Numbered from the stretch's first letter, positions 25,786 to 35,193 are shown. The stretch: 64,000 bases of DNA from an uncultured Sphaerochaeta sp. (GCF_963677315.1 NZ_OY781939.1:1922001-1986000); one strand, 5' to 3'. The notes: a model not told the origin generated them from the sequence alone. Made by a program: numbers and translations.

Positions 25786-27138
25786 ATGAGAAACACCATC
25801 ATTACCGAGACCCATCAAAACAAGGAGATACAACGTTTCCAGGTAGTAGAAGCGTTTGCATGGAAAAACCTGCAGTTCGCCTCTCCTGGTTTCGATGCAA
25901 GAGTAATCAGGGAGATTGCCAGGCTCTACCGGCTCAATATCGTGGAGAAAGACCCCTCTGCCTATGGCAGACTGGTCTTCTTTCATGTACCTGAGGATAT
26001 CGAGCTTCCTTTTTTCACTCATAGTGAAAGTACGAGGTTTTTCTCTCGAAACATTACCGCAAAAGTGCAGCTCCAGAGGCTCGCAAATGAGGGTAGTCTC
26101 TACTGGGAGGGAATATGGATAAGCAAGGATGCTTCTGCCAGGCTGTTCCTTAACCAGCTGGAGGCAGAGCATCACCTTGAGGTGGTTTCGGGCGAAAAGG
26201 ATGAGATCACCTTCATTCCCATTGATGGGAAGGTAGGCTTCCCCTCTTCCCTTGCCTTTCCCCTTGTCGTAAACTCCCATTTTTTCCTGATGGACCCCAC
26301 CGACCTCGATTCCCCGTTCTGTGAACTTGGGACCCCTCACGGTCTCGCGCTCAAGGATGGAGTGGTACTCAATCCACCACTGAACCATCGGCCTTGCCTC
26401 TTGGTGGATACACAAGGGACCTGCCACACTACACAGGTTGAACTGACTGATTTGGTGATAGAGATCGACTCTGTGCAGTACCAACATGAAAGAAATGCAA
26501 TCTTTTACTTCCGCCCCGAAACCTGTATCACACCAAGTAGTGGTGGTACCGATATTGTCATAACCGGTAATACCGTTGTGGCAGTTAAGCAGGGAGGAAA
26601 TACGAGAGTGCCAATGGCTGGTTTTGTCCTCAGCTTGCGTGAAGATATCGCAGTTCAGGATACCACTGTTCGCTTTCATGGGTTGGAGGCATACCAGTTT
26701 GGTATCCAGGTAGGACCACCTATGATGAGGGAATTAAGTATGGTCGACACGCTCTGCTGTCCATTTTTTAATCCACTCGTTGCTGAGACTTCCTTTCCTC
26801 CAACCGTCTATCCACTGCCGTTCTCATCAGCTCGGGCTGCTCGTATCGCACTGGGAACAAATAGAGAGGGAGAGCCTGTGCTGGTTTGGGCTGAAGGAGC
26901 AAGCAAGCGAAATTACCAGAGGGGAAAGGAGAGCACAGGGGCTTCCTTGCTCGAGTTGGCACAGTTTTGTGACCGACAACACTACCAGGAGATCATCAAC
27001 CTTGATGGTGGAGGGTCGTCACAGATTATCTATGAAGGAAAAAGATACCTGAAGATTGCTGATCGGTATGAGGACAACAGTGAAGCTGAGCGTCCAGTAC
27101 CCCTTGCACTGGTTTTTAGCGCTTCCTGTTCGCAGTAA
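25786..27138 (+). CDS. Phosphodiester glycosidase family protein (NAGPA domain)
   Basis: The 450-residue protein ends in a NAGPA/DUF2233 domain (about residues 240-450). The hallmarks are RIALGTNREGEPVLVWAEG near 365 and EIINLDGGGSSQIIYEG near 412. Relatives remove a sugar from a phosphodiester, as in mammalian uncovering enzyme and bacterial proteins acting on wall or capsule polymers. The first 230 residues match nothing I recognise. I see no signal peptide, so it probably acts on imported material. It starts 1 base after the permease stop. Its 3' end overlaps the convergent MFS gene by 23 bases. Confidence 0.82.
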   Translation: MRNTIITETHQNKEIQRFQVVEAFAWKNLQFASPGFDARVIREIARLYRLNIVEKDPSAYGRLVFFHVPEDIELPFFTHSESTRFFSRNITAKVQLQRLANEGSLYWEGIWISKDASARLFLNQLEAEHHLEVVSGEKDEITFIPIDGKVGFPSSLAFPLVVNSHFFLMDPTDLDSPFCELGTPHGLALKDGVVLNPPLNHRPCLLVDTQGTCHTTQVELTDLVIEIDSVQYQHERNAIFYFRPETCITPSSGGTDIVITGNTVVAVKQGGNTRVPMAGFVLSLREDIAVQDTTVRFHGLEAYQFGIQVGPPMMRELSMVDTLCCPFFNPLVAETSFPPTVYPLPFSSARAARIALGTNREGEPVLVWAEGASKRNYQRGKESTGASLLELAQFCDRQHYQEIINLDGGGSSQIIYEGKRYLKIADRYEDNSEAERPVPLALVFSASCSQ

Positions 27139-28267
27139 TCAGGACCAACCCAGAAACAGACAACAACACCAAACAGACCATGATCGCCGTATTGTAGGAA
27201 CCAGTGGTATCAGCAATCCAACCACCAATGCCAGGGGCAATGATACCGGCAAGTCCGTATGAGAGGAAAACCAGGGGATATCGCTTGGAAAACGATGTTA
27301 CCCCATAGGTCTTGGAGAGATACCCTGCATAAAGCACAAACTGTGAGCCAAACAAAAAGCCCAGAACAAGTACACTTGCCAGAAACATAAAGCCACCCGA
27401 TGCAACTCGTACCAGTACATAGAAGAGAGAAGCGAGCAGGAGTGACCAAGGAATAACACGATAGCCTGTCCTGTCAAAGATATGTCCCCAAATAATCCTA
27501 CCGCTCAGGTTCCCAAGCGAGAACAGGACAACTGAAAGCACGGTCATCTCCTCAGCAAGACCCTTGGAGAGAGCATAGGGAGCAAGGTTTCCCACAAGAA
27601 GCAATCCAGCGAAGGTTCCACTGAACATCCCGAGGATGCTGAGAACCATAGGCTTCTCAGAATGGGCTTGATGCACTTGCATCTCACCTGACTTCTTTCC
27701 TGTGGTCGCGGGGGGGGAAGAGAGCAACAGCGCGGCAAGGAAGAGCAGCGATCCACTGACAAGACTATAGAAGAGGAAGAAACGATCCAGGGAAAGACCG
27801 GAGAGCTTACCTGCCTCAATGATGGAAGAAAGAATGATGGCCCCTCCTCCAAACCCTCCAACAGAGAGTCCGGTGATCAATCCCTTTTGGCGAGGAAACC
27901 ACTGCATCCCCACCGAGAGGGGAACCACATAGGCAAAGCCAATCCCAGAACCAGCGACAACTCCTACTGCAAGCAATAAGAGGGGAAAGGAACCATGGGA
28001 ACGGGATGCCAGGGAATACCCTGCCATATAGAGCAAAGCACCTATAAGGGCTGGGATTCTTGGGCCTTTCCTGGCCAACAGGTGCCCGGAGTACACCATG
28101 ACCAAGGTAAAGACAGCAATGCTCAAACCGAATACAAACCCACTCTCGCCGTTGCTGATACCATAACTCTCTGCAAGCCATGGGGTAAGGGTACTCCAAG
28201 CATAGATTCCCCCCAATATGGTTTGCATAATCAGTCCGGCAAGCAGGACAATCCAACGGTTGTGCAT
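27116..28267 (-). CDS. MFS transporter, oxalate/formate antiporter-like
   Basis: A 383-residue inner-membrane protein with about 12 hydrophobic segments. The N-terminus GGIYAWSTLTPWLAESYG is characteristic of the OxlT/YhjX (OFA) family, which exchange small mono- or dicarboxylates. The substrate is not known. ATG 28267 is chosen because AAGGAG lies 5 bases before it, two codons inside the longest frame. A degraded copy of the 5' end of a related gene lies at 29925-30043. The cytoplasmic central loop (about 190-210) is short and polar. Confidence 0.86.
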   Translation of the reverse strand: MHNRWIVLLAGLIMQTILGGIYAWSTLTPWLAESYGISNGESGFVFGLSIAVFTLVMVYSGHLLARKGPRIPALIGALLYMAGYSLASRSHGSFPLLLLAVGVVAGSGIGFAYVVPLSVGMQWFPRQKGLITGLSVGGFGGGAIILSSIIEAGKLSGLSLDRFFLFYSLVSGSLLFLAALLLSSPPATTGKKSGEMQVHQAHSEKPMVLSILGMFSGTFAGLLLVGNLAPYALSKGLAEEMTVLSVVLFSLGNLSGRIIWGHIFDRTGYRVIPWSLLLASLFYVLVRVASGGFMFLASVLVLGFLFGSQFVLYAGYLSKTYGVTSFSKRYPLVFLSYGLAGIIAPGIGGWIADTTGSYNTAIMVCLVLLSVSGLVLITANRKR

Positions 28268-28294
28268 CGGCACTCCTTAAGAAAAATTTTAGGC

Positions 28295-28323
28295 AGTATA
28301 AAAATTTTGTCTAGATGGTGCAA
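28295..28323 (-). promoter_or_regulatory. Promoter of the MFS gene
   Basis: On the minus strand TTGCAC (28323-28318), a 17-base spacer and TATACT (28300-28295) give a good sigma-70 match 28 bases before the start codon. AAAAATTTT occurs on both sides of the -10 box and may form an operator. Confidence 0.6.
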
Positions 28324-28341
28324 GCATCATGGCCTACTTTC

Positions 28342-29715
28342 TTACGTGGTACTGTATGCTCCCTGATGGAGATGGCGAAAGACCAAATACAGAATAAACA
28401 GAGCAGAGAGAAAGTCGGCAATGGGGAAGGCAAGATAGATCCCCTGTGCACCGAGGTAGTTTCCAAGCAGCAAGATCAGGGGAACCAAGAGAACAAACTG
28501 CCTTCCTATCCAGAGCACGAGTGCCGGCAAGGCCTTTCCGATCGCCTGGAAAAATGCTGTTCCTACACTCTGCATACCCAAGAACGGCAGACTGGCCAAC
28601 AGCAACCTGGCCGCCGGCACTGCCCTTTCCAGCAATTGCTCATCCTTGGTAAAGAGGCGAAGAAAGACACCAGGGAACAGGGTAACAAGCAGCAGGAAGA
28701 AACATCCAATGAGAAAGGTAACAAGTAGGGAGGCCTTGAGTACCCGAAAGACCTCCTCATTCTGCTTTGCTCCTGCATGGTAGCCTACGATTGGCTGAAA
28801 TCCCTGGACAATACCTGAAATCGGCATATTGAAAAACATCAACAGTGTCCAGATGATCCCATAGGCAGCAATGGCAAGGGTATCACCATAGAGAAGCAGG
28901 CTTCGGTTGACCACGATGGTCACCACACTGGTACCAAGCTGTCTCACCAGTGTAGGGGATCCAAGGGAAATAATCCGACCAAACAACTGAAAGAATGGAG
29001 AACCTTCCCCCTTACTGAGAGAGAATGCAGAACGACGAGAGGAGAGGATGTAAAAGGCAAACAGAGCTGAGGATGATTGGCCAACCACGGTTGCAACAGC
29101 AGCCCCCATCACTCCCCAATCAAGGATAATGATCAGCAGGAAATCAAGCAGGATATTGCACCCATTTCCGATGATGCTGGCGACCATCGATGCTTTTACT
29201 TTTCCTTGGGAACGCAAGAGTGCATTCAGAACGGTGGAGAGGGTGATGAGTGGAGATCCGGCAAGCAAAACTCCCAGGTAGCTTCGCACCAACGGGTAGG
29301 TCTCAGCATCAGAGCCCAGCATGGATGCTAGCTGTGGGAAAAACAGCAAACCAAGCACACCAAGAGTAGCTGAGATAAGGAGCATACCGCCCACACTGAC
29401 GGAGGCAGTTCTTCCTGCCGCCTCTTTCTCTCCCGCTCCTAGTTGTCGAGAAACCAGGGAAGCTCCCCCAATGCCCATCATAAGCGCTGTTGCCGTAAGT
29501 ATCAGGTAACCACCCATGGAAATTCCAAGAGCAGCAAGACCGACAGGTCCGACTGACCGACCGACGAACAACATATCGACCATTGTGTAGAGGGTATTCA
29601 CCAGGAGCCCAATCATGGCTGGCAGGGATAGCTTGGCAAGAAGACGAATCACTCTTCGGTCATCCAACAGTATTTGCTGGCTATTCTTCCTTTCTCTCTG
29701 GTCTTCCATGTACAT
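28342..29715 (-). CDS. MATE-family multidrug efflux transporter
   Basis: A 457-residue inner-membrane protein with about 12 helices in two repeats, of the NorM/DinF/MepA group that exports cationic drugs using Na+ or H+. Conserved segments include LSLPAMIGLLVNTLYTMVD near residue 30, GIGGASLVSRQLGAG near 85 and MPISGIVQGFQPIVGYHAGA near 295. The start at ATG 29715 has GGGGAG 3 bases upstream; ATG 29709 two codons later is equally possible. It is separate from the MFS gene, whose promoter lies between them. Confidence 0.9.
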   Translation of the reverse strand: MYMEDQRERKNSQQILLDDRRVIRLLAKLSLPAMIGLLVNTLYTMVDMLFVGRSVGPVGLAALGISMGGYLILTATALMMGIGGASLVSRQLGAGEKEAAGRTASVSVGGMLLISATLGVLGLLFFPQLASMLGSDAETYPLVRSYLGVLLAGSPLITLSTVLNALLRSQGKVKASMVASIIGNGCNILLDFLLIIILDWGVMGAAVATVVGQSSSALFAFYILSSRRSAFSLSKGEGSPFFQLFGRIISLGSPTLVRQLGTSVVTIVVNRSLLLYGDTLAIAAYGIIWTLLMFFNMPISGIVQGFQPIVGYHAGAKQNEEVFRVLKASLLVTFLIGCFFLLLVTLFPGVFLRLFTKDEQLLERAVPAARLLLASLPFLGMQSVGTAFFQAIGKALPALVLWIGRQFVLLVPLILLLGNYLGAQGIYLAFPIADFLSALFILYLVFRHLHQGAYSTT

Positions 29716-29924
29716 TCTCTCCCCTGCCTCATCATATGGATATGCATGGATGATACTCCGGCCTAATGTTTCATACAACTCAATAGGATAGTGAAAAGAC
29801 TACAGAAGTCGGCAGAGAGACAATCACGTCATAAGCTTAACCATTCTCTATATTAGGAATTATACTAATCGTAAGTAGAATCAAAGATAGTCGAATAAGG
29901 AGGTAAGATGACAGCAAGCCTTAC

Positions 29925-30043
29925 TAGACCATCACCAATGTAAAGATTTTTACAAACAGCGTAAAGATAATACCATATATACGGTTGCTCCACGCGGTGA
30001 TTCCACCTAATATAGGCTGCATGACAATCCAAGGATTGTGTAT
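29925..30043 (-). pseudogene. Degraded 5' fragment of an MFS (OFA-like) transporter gene
   Basis: On the minus strand this stretch repeats the beginning of the intact MFS gene (28267 downwards) with gaps. ATACACAATCCTTGGATTGTC corresponds to ATGCACAACCGTTGGATTGTC at the gene start, and later CTTTACATTGGTGATGGT corresponds to CTTTACCTTGGTCATGGT. The start codon is lost (ATA), about 18 bases are missing after codon 7 and the frame is broken. The remaining part of the 29716-30235 gap is AT-rich and contains no gene I can support. Confidence 0.65.
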
Positions 30044-30198
30044 CGAGACTACTACTTAAGAATATTTTGGTTAGAAGGGGCAATCATTATAACAAGAAGG
30101 AAGTTCTTCCATGCCCAATAGGCCATATGAAATATACATAAGTAAGAAAAATATTTCCTTGCAAAAGAGAGAAAGTTATGTTTTACTATTATTAAATA

Positions 30199-30217
30199 AA
30201 CTTTAGTTATTAAAGTT
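30199..30217. promoter_or_regulatory. Inverted repeat upstream of the fructosamine operon
   Basis: AACTTTA-GTTAT-TAAAGTT is a 7-base perfect inverted repeat with a 5-base spacer, 19 bases before the binding-protein start codon and just upstream of the AGGAGG site. It is a natural operator candidate for the ROK repressor encoded at the end of the locus. Confidence 0.45.
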
Positions 30218-30235
30218 ATTCATTAGGAGGTTTCT

Positions 30236-31465
30236 ATGAAAAAGATTGCATTGTTGGTTCTTCTGATAGTACTTATCCCTGCTGCATTATTTTCTGCAGG
30301 CACAAAGGAAGCAGTACAATCAGAGGCAAAGACTGTGGTTTTCTCAACTGGTATGCCTGATCAGGCATGGAAAAACACGCTTGAGCATGTGATTGCAGAA
30401 GCAAATAAGAATTTAGATGGAATTGTTATTGTGCCTGAATACTATCCTTCCGAAGAGGATATGTGGAAGATGCTCCCTGCACAAATAGTCTCGGGTTCCG
30501 CACCAGATATCATCGGTCTGAATAATGAAGGAGTGCTGGAACTTATTGTAAACGGAACACTTGCACCTTTGGACAAATTGATTGAAGAAAATGGTTTCGC
30601 TCTTGATTCACTTGACCAGAGTAATGTAAATGGTTGGCGCTATGAGGGAAATCTTTATTCTCTTCCCTTAACTACAACAATCAGCGGACTGGCTGTTAAC
30701 ATGACAATGTTACGAGAAGCAGGAATAGAAAAAGCACCATCGACGATGGATGAACTGATCATTGCTGCAAAAGCCGTTACTGATAGGAGCAAAGGTACCT
30801 ATGGGGTCTGTATCAACTTACATGAGTACCACATTACGCAATATGTACATGCAATGGATGGTGGATGGGATTTTGCGAAAAACTTAAATACACCTGCCAA
30901 CCGTAAAGGACTTCAATTTGTTGCTGATCTCTTTAACCAGCACAAAGTTGCAGCCACACCTGCCCAGTTAGGACTCAAAGGTGATACAGATGCTTTTGCT
31001 TCTGGAAAGGTGGCTATGACCACTGCAGGACCTTGGTATATCCCTGCATTAAGAGATATGGAGGTCGATTTTGATTGGGAAATCGTCCCAATACCTTCTG
31101 GAAATATTCAGAAATCTACGGTCTATGGATGGGGTCTTTGCATGCTTGACTCAACCGAAGAAAAAGAAACTACCATGCAGGCAATCAGTGCGATGCTATC
31201 TGAAGAAGCATATGAATATCTCGTTGAAGTACGAGGTGACATTCCTGCAATGACAAAATACATTCCTCGGTATGAAGAACTCTATCCTGAAATGAAAATA
31301 GTTTTGGAGACTGCCGATACTGGTTCTGGATTTGATTACCCTGCTGCTGCAAATAGGTTTAAATCTGATTTAGTCACAGGCATGGAATCCATTATCTTCA
31401 ATCAAGGGAATCTTACTGTTGACAAACTGCTAGAGAAAATGGCGGCTGATGGATACAAGAAATAA
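30236..31465 (+). CDS. ABC transporter substrate-binding protein (fructosamine operon)
   Basis: A 409-residue family 1 solute-binding protein. The signal peptide is MKKIALLVLLIVLIPAALFS, then AGTKEA, without a lipobox Cys. TMDELIIAAKAVTDRSKGTYG and AFASGKVAMTTAGPWYIPAL fit the two-lobe fold. It heads an operon with two permeases, a fructoselysine-6-phosphate deglycase-like SIS protein and a fructoselysine kinase-like protein, so its ligand is probably a fructosamine such as fructoselysine. AGGAGG is 5-6 bases before the ATG. Composition is more AT-rich than the genes at 22-29 kb. Confidence 0.86.
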   Translation: MKKIALLVLLIVLIPAALFSAGTKEAVQSEAKTVVFSTGMPDQAWKNTLEHVIAEANKNLDGIVIVPEYYPSEEDMWKMLPAQIVSGSAPDIIGLNNEGVLELIVNGTLAPLDKLIEENGFALDSLDQSNVNGWRYEGNLYSLPLTTTISGLAVNMTMLREAGIEKAPSTMDELIIAAKAVTDRSKGTYGVCINLHEYHITQYVHAMDGGWDFAKNLNTPANRKGLQFVADLFNQHKVAATPAQLGLKGDTDAFASGKVAMTTAGPWYIPALRDMEVDFDWEIVPIPSGNIQKSTVYGWGLCMLDSTEEKETTMQAISAMLSEEAYEYLVEVRGDIPAMTKYIPRYEELYPEMKIVLETADTGSGFDYPAAANRFKSDLVTGMESIIFNQGNLTVDKLLEKMAADGYKK

Positions 31466-31484
31466 GAAAGTATAGAGATTTTAT

Positions 31485-31514
31485 CCACAGCTCATCTCAT
31501 ATTATGAGCTGTGG
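31485..31514 (+). promoter_or_regulatory. Intercistronic stem-loop after the binding-protein gene
   Basis: CCACAGCTCAT and ATGAGCTGTGG pair perfectly over 11 bases. No T-run follows, so it is probably an mRNA-stabilising or processing structure in the 83-base gap before the first permease. Confidence 0.6.
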
Positions 31515-31548
31515 AAGAATATTCAAGAACAACCTCTGAGTGAATATA

Positions 31549-32460
31549 ATGAGTAATAAAAATTTGTCAATCAAAAAACTAGACTATATAGCTGGGTACC
31601 TCTTTGTATTACCAATCCTAACCATGATGGCTATCTGGTTCTATTTTCCAGCAATAAAATCATTGTTGTTCAGTTTTCAAGAAGTAAACTTCTTTGACCT
31701 AAACAACCCCCAAAATATTGGTTTAAGAAATTTTCATGAATTGCTTGCAGACACCAATTTTCATCAAGCAGTCAGAAACACGTTATTCATCACATTTGTA
31801 AGTGTGCCATGTCTTCTTGTTGGGGGATTTTTGATTGCATACTATATTGAGAACACCAACAAAGGTAAGGGACTATTACGCACCTTGTTCTTTATTCCTG
31901 CAATTACTTCTGCTGTAGCCCTTACAATGGCCTTGATGTATCTGTTTGTAATGGATGGCCTATTGCCCCGTCTTTTTCATACAGTGTTCAATATACCAAA
32001 TGTAACATGGGCTGCCGATCCGAGAACTGCGTTACGTTTTGTAGCACTACTTGTGATATGGAAGAATCTTGGACTATTTATCATTCTTTACATTAATGCC
32101 ATTAATACAATTCCAAATGAAATTTTTGAAGCTGCTGCTTTGGATGGCGCGCAAGGTTTCAAGAAAATTCGTCTGATTGTAATTCCTCTTGTCCGAAATA
32201 CTACAATTCTATCCTTCATACTAAGCGTGATGTGGTGCATGCAAACATTTGACGAGCCTTTTACCCTTGCACGCTCAGGAAGTGTAATAGGCTCTCCTGC
32301 TGGCACAACCAGCACACTCATAACTTTTTTTTACTCACAAAATTTCAGATTTTTCAGACCAGGCTATGCGAGTTCAGCAGCATTTGTACTGTTCATAATC
32401 CTTCTTGTTTTTTCTATATCTCAAAACATTTTAGAGAAAAAATTTGGAGGAGATCAATAA
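31549..32460 (+). CDS. ABC transporter permease (fructosamine operon, MalF type)
   Basis: A 303-residue six-helix inner-membrane permease. The EAA loop reads EAAALDGAQGFKKIRLIVIP near residue 200. ATG 31549 is chosen; an in-frame GTG three codons upstream is possible and neither has a strong ribosome-binding site, which may lower expression relative to the binding protein. Its partner follows after 4 bases. Confidence 0.88.
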   Translation: MSNKNLSIKKLDYIAGYLFVLPILTMMAIWFYFPAIKSLLFSFQEVNFFDLNNPQNIGLRNFHELLADTNFHQAVRNTLFITFVSVPCLLVGGFLIAYYIENTNKGKGLLRTLFFIPAITSAVALTMALMYLFVMDGLLPRLFHTVFNIPNVTWAADPRTALRFVALLVIWKNLGLFIILYINAINTIPNEIFEAAALDGAQGFKKIRLIVIPLVRNTTILSFILSVMWCMQTFDEPFTLARSGSVIGSPAGTTSTLITFFYSQNFRFFRPGYASSAAFVLFIILLVFSISQNILEKKFGGDQ

Positions 32461-32464
32461 CATT

Positions 32465-33280
32465 ATGACAACTATTAAAAAACGAGGATTCCCTCTCAAC
32501 CTTCTCATACTTTTTAGTGTTTCCATCTTGTATTTAATACCATTCATTTATGCTTTATACACATCACTGTTGAGCAAAGCTGATATTGGTTCATTTGCTC
32601 CTCCCTCTCGGTGGGTGCTTGAGAACTACTGGTATGTAATCGATGCTGGACTTCTAGTTTGGTATCGGAATAGCATAATTATGACAGTAGGAATCATCAT
32701 CGGTAACGTAGTAATCAATACATTAGCGGGATATGCCTTAGCTAGAATTAAATTTCCAGGAAAGAACATTATTTTCTTTATCATTATTGGAACCATGATG
32801 ATTTCTGGGCAGATTACTATAGTTCCAATCTATATAATGTGTGTAAATCTTGATTGGATTAATACGTACAAAGCTCTCATAATTCCATTTCTTACGAATG
32901 GAATGCTCACATTTTTCATGCGGCAATACTTTCTTTCAATTCCTATTGAATTGGAAGAGTCAGCACGAATTGATGGACTAGGACGTTTTGGGATGTTCGC
33001 TCGAATAATTATACCAATTTCCAAAATGTCAATTGCGACACAAATAATTTTTCTTTTCAGAGAATGGTGGAATCAGTTGTTATGGCCGGTAACACTTACC
33101 AACAAATTAGATATGTATGTTATCACCGTAGGATTAAATTCACTGAAAGGCCAGTATTATGAATGGATGAATATTTCAATGACTGGTGTAGTATGTGCAA
33201 TACTACCGATAATCATCGTATTCGTATTTCTCCAAAAACAATTTACACAAAGTCTTGCTTTGGTTGGGATTAAAGGATAA
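32465..33280 (+). CDS. ABC transporter permease (fructosamine operon, MalG type)
   Basis: A 271-residue six-helix inner-membrane permease with the EAA loop ESARIDGLGRFGMFARIIIP near residues 160-180 and C-terminus SLALVGIKG. ATG 32465 is preferred, with GGAGG 14 bases upstream, a long spacing; TTG 32444 in frame is an alternative start. As in the other two ABC operons here, no ATPase gene is present. Confidence 0.88.
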   Translation: MTTIKKRGFPLNLLILFSVSILYLIPFIYALYTSLLSKADIGSFAPPSRWVLENYWYVIDAGLLVWYRNSIIMTVGIIIGNVVINTLAGYALARIKFPGKNIIFFIIIGTMMISGQITIVPIYIMCVNLDWINTYKALIIPFLTNGMLTFFMRQYFLSIPIELEESARIDGLGRFGMFARIIIPISKMSIATQIIFLFREWWNQLLWPVTLTNKLDMYVITVGLNSLKGQYYEWMNISMTGVVCAILPIIIVFVFLQKQFTQSLALVGIKG

Positions 33281-33325
33281 TTCAAGAATCCCATATCCAA
33301 ATATATATCTCATTAGGAGGAGATA

Positions 33326-34321
33326 ATGTATACAAAAGAATTTTTATTATTAGACAAACAAGTTGAGACCATGCAAAGAGAAATTACCCAAAAAAGGCTC
33401 AAGCAAGTCCTTTTCGTTTCATGTGGAGGATCGCTTGCAACTATTCTTCCAGGAAGTCAACTTTTGAATCAGTTTTCCAAGCAAGTAACGAGTAGCACAT
33501 TCAACGCAAATGAATTCCTCGCCGAAACACCTCTTACAATTGATGAACATACGCTTGTTATACTCAATTCACAAAGCGGAGGTACAGAGGAAACGGTTCT
33601 TTCAGCTGAGAAAGCAAAATCGAAGGGAGCAACAGTTATTGGGTTCTCTACAAATCCGGAGTCAAGACTTTGCAAAATTGCCGATTATCCCATTTACTAT
33701 TATGATAACCCCCAGAACCCTTATCCATTAGGATTATCAATATTTCCAATCGTATATAGAACCATGTTCGGTTTGATAGATGCATTGGAAAATACAACAT
33801 ACAGTACTGATGTTATATCTGCCTTAGCCACTTTAGAGACAACTGTACATCTAGCTTACCAGCCTCTGAAATCTTCTGCAAAAAAATTCGCTCAGATTAT
33901 GAAAGATGAAACTATGATATATACGCTAGGAGCCGGTATTGATAGCGCAATAGCATACATAATATCCAATTGTTTGATTATGGAGTCATTATGGGTAAAC
34001 TCATCTTGTTTATCAGCAGGAGAATTCTTTCATGGTGCAGTTGAAGCGTTCGATGAACACTCTGCTGTATTTGCCTTGCTTGGACTGCAAACTACACGAA
34101 CGATTGAGGAACGCGCAATCAAGTTTTTGCAGAGAAAAACAACAAAACTGGTTGTCCTTGATGCAAAAGCATTCGAATTGAATGATATTGCCCCATGGCT
34201 GCAACCATACTATGCACCATTAATCTTAAACTTTATTGCTGCCAAATATTGTGATGAACTCTCTTTCTTAAAGGGTCATCCCATTTCATCAAGACGTTAT
34301 ATGGGAATAGAGAAGTATTAA
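33326..34321 (+). CDS. SIS-domain deglycase, fructoselysine-6-phosphate deglycase (FrlB) like
   Basis: A 331-residue cytosolic protein with two SIS (sugar isomerase) domains. VSCGGSLATILPGSQ near residue 32 and NSQSGGTEETVLSAEKAK near 88 are the phosphosugar-binding loops, and LSAGEFFHGAVEAFDE near 230 carries the Glu-His typical of FrlB and AgaS/GlmS relatives. FrlB splits fructoselysine 6-phosphate into glucose 6-phosphate and lysine. The adjacent FrlD-like kinase supports this reading, but the amino acid part of the substrate could differ (fructose-asparagine, psicoselysine or others). AGGAGGAG precedes the ATG. Confidence 0.8.
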   Translation: MYTKEFLLLDKQVETMQREITQKRLKQVLFVSCGGSLATILPGSQLLNQFSKQVTSSTFNANEFLAETPLTIDEHTLVILNSQSGGTEETVLSAEKAKSKGATVIGFSTNPESRLCKIADYPIYYYDNPQNPYPLGLSIFPIVYRTMFGLIDALENTTYSTDVISALATLETTVHLAYQPLKSSAKKFAQIMKDETMIYTLGAGIDSAIAYIISNCLIMESLWVNSSCLSAGEFFHGAVEAFDEHSAVFALLGLQTTRTIEERAIKFLQRKTTKLVVLDAKAFELNDIAPWLQPYYAPLILNFIAAKYCDELSFLKGHPISSRRYMGIEKY

Positions 34322-34325
34322 AGCT

Positions 34326-35147
34326 ATGAAAATAATCGGTGTAGGCGACTGTGTATTAGATGAGTATGTTCATCAAAAACACTTGTATCCAGGGGGAAAC
34401 AGCGTCAATGTCCCAGTATTGGCAAAGCGTGCTGGCTCTCAATCTGCAGCATATATTGGAATACTTGGAACTGATCAAAGCTCACAACAATTTCGGAATT
34501 ATCTTATTAGTGAGCAGATTGATGTCAGCAGAATCCGTATTGCTGAAGGTCCAATGGCAAGGAATTTTATCAAACTTGATTCATCAGGAGATCGGTCTTT
34601 TGTAGGAAACAATGGAGATAATGTAGTTCAAAAGATGCTCAGACTACAATTAAATGAGCAGGATATTTCTCTTATCAGACAATATGATGTACTACATACA
34701 AGTTTTCATAGTGAAATTGATGAGATTATTCCTAAAAGTTTGGGTAACATTTCAATCTCGCTAGATTTCTCTGATGCTTACGACCAAAAGGCATTACAAA
34801 AATATTGTCCTGGAATTGATTTTGTATTTCTTTCTGCAGGAAAATTCAATGAGAGGTATACCGATGATTGTATTGAAACTGCTCTGGAAAGTGGTGCAAA
34901 AATGGTAATCCTTACGCAAGGAGTAAGAGGATCAACCATCATTACCAAGAAGAAGAAGCATATTGAGCCGGCAACTTCTATTAAAACAGTTGACACACTA
35001 GGTGCTGGTGATGCTTACATCGCAGGATACCTTGAGGCCTATTACACAAGCGAAGGAAACATTCAAGTTGCTGCTAGAATGGCTAGTGAATTTGCTGCCA
35101 GAAACTGTTTACACAATGGAGCTTCAGGCGTTTTTTTTCCTAGTTAA
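34326..35147 (+). CDS. PfkB-family sugar kinase, fructoselysine 6-kinase (FrlD) like
   Basis: A 273-residue ribokinase-family enzyme starting MKIIGVGDCVLDEYV. The substrate-side motif is YPGGNSVNV near residues 22-30, and the C-terminal signature TVDTLGAGDAYIAGYL near 225 contains the catalytic Asp and anion hole. ISISLDFSDA near 143 and the short length match FrlD better than ribokinase or fructokinase. It would phosphorylate the imported fructosamine at C6 for the SIS deglycase encoded 4 bases upstream. Confidence 0.8.
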   Translation: MKIIGVGDCVLDEYVHQKHLYPGGNSVNVPVLAKRAGSQSAAYIGILGTDQSSQQFRNYLISEQIDVSRIRIAEGPMARNFIKLDSSGDRSFVGNNGDNVVQKMLRLQLNEQDISLIRQYDVLHTSFHSEIDEIIPKSLGNISISLDFSDAYDQKALQKYCPGIDFVFLSAGKFNERYTDDCIETALESGAKMVILTQGVRGSTIITKKKKHIEPATSIKTVDTLGAGDAYIAGYLEAYYTSEGNIQVAARMASEFAARNCLHNGASGVFFPS

Positions 35148-35173
35148 TAAATTATTGTATTACATGACACTGT

Positions 35174-35193
35174 ACTCCTCCATATGGAGGAGT
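35174..35193 (+). terminator. Hairpin after the fructosamine operon
   Basis: ACTCCTCC and GGAGGAGT pair perfectly around ATAT, followed by ATTTCAATTT, a weak T-rich tail. It separates the kinase from the ROK gene, which has its own TATAAT box at 35231-35236. Confidence 0.6.

Noticed and set aside
29908..29943. Short plus-strand frame MTASLTRPSPM after AAGGAGG
   Set aside because: Eleven codons lying antisense within the decayed MFS fragment; the ribosome-binding match is probably chance.
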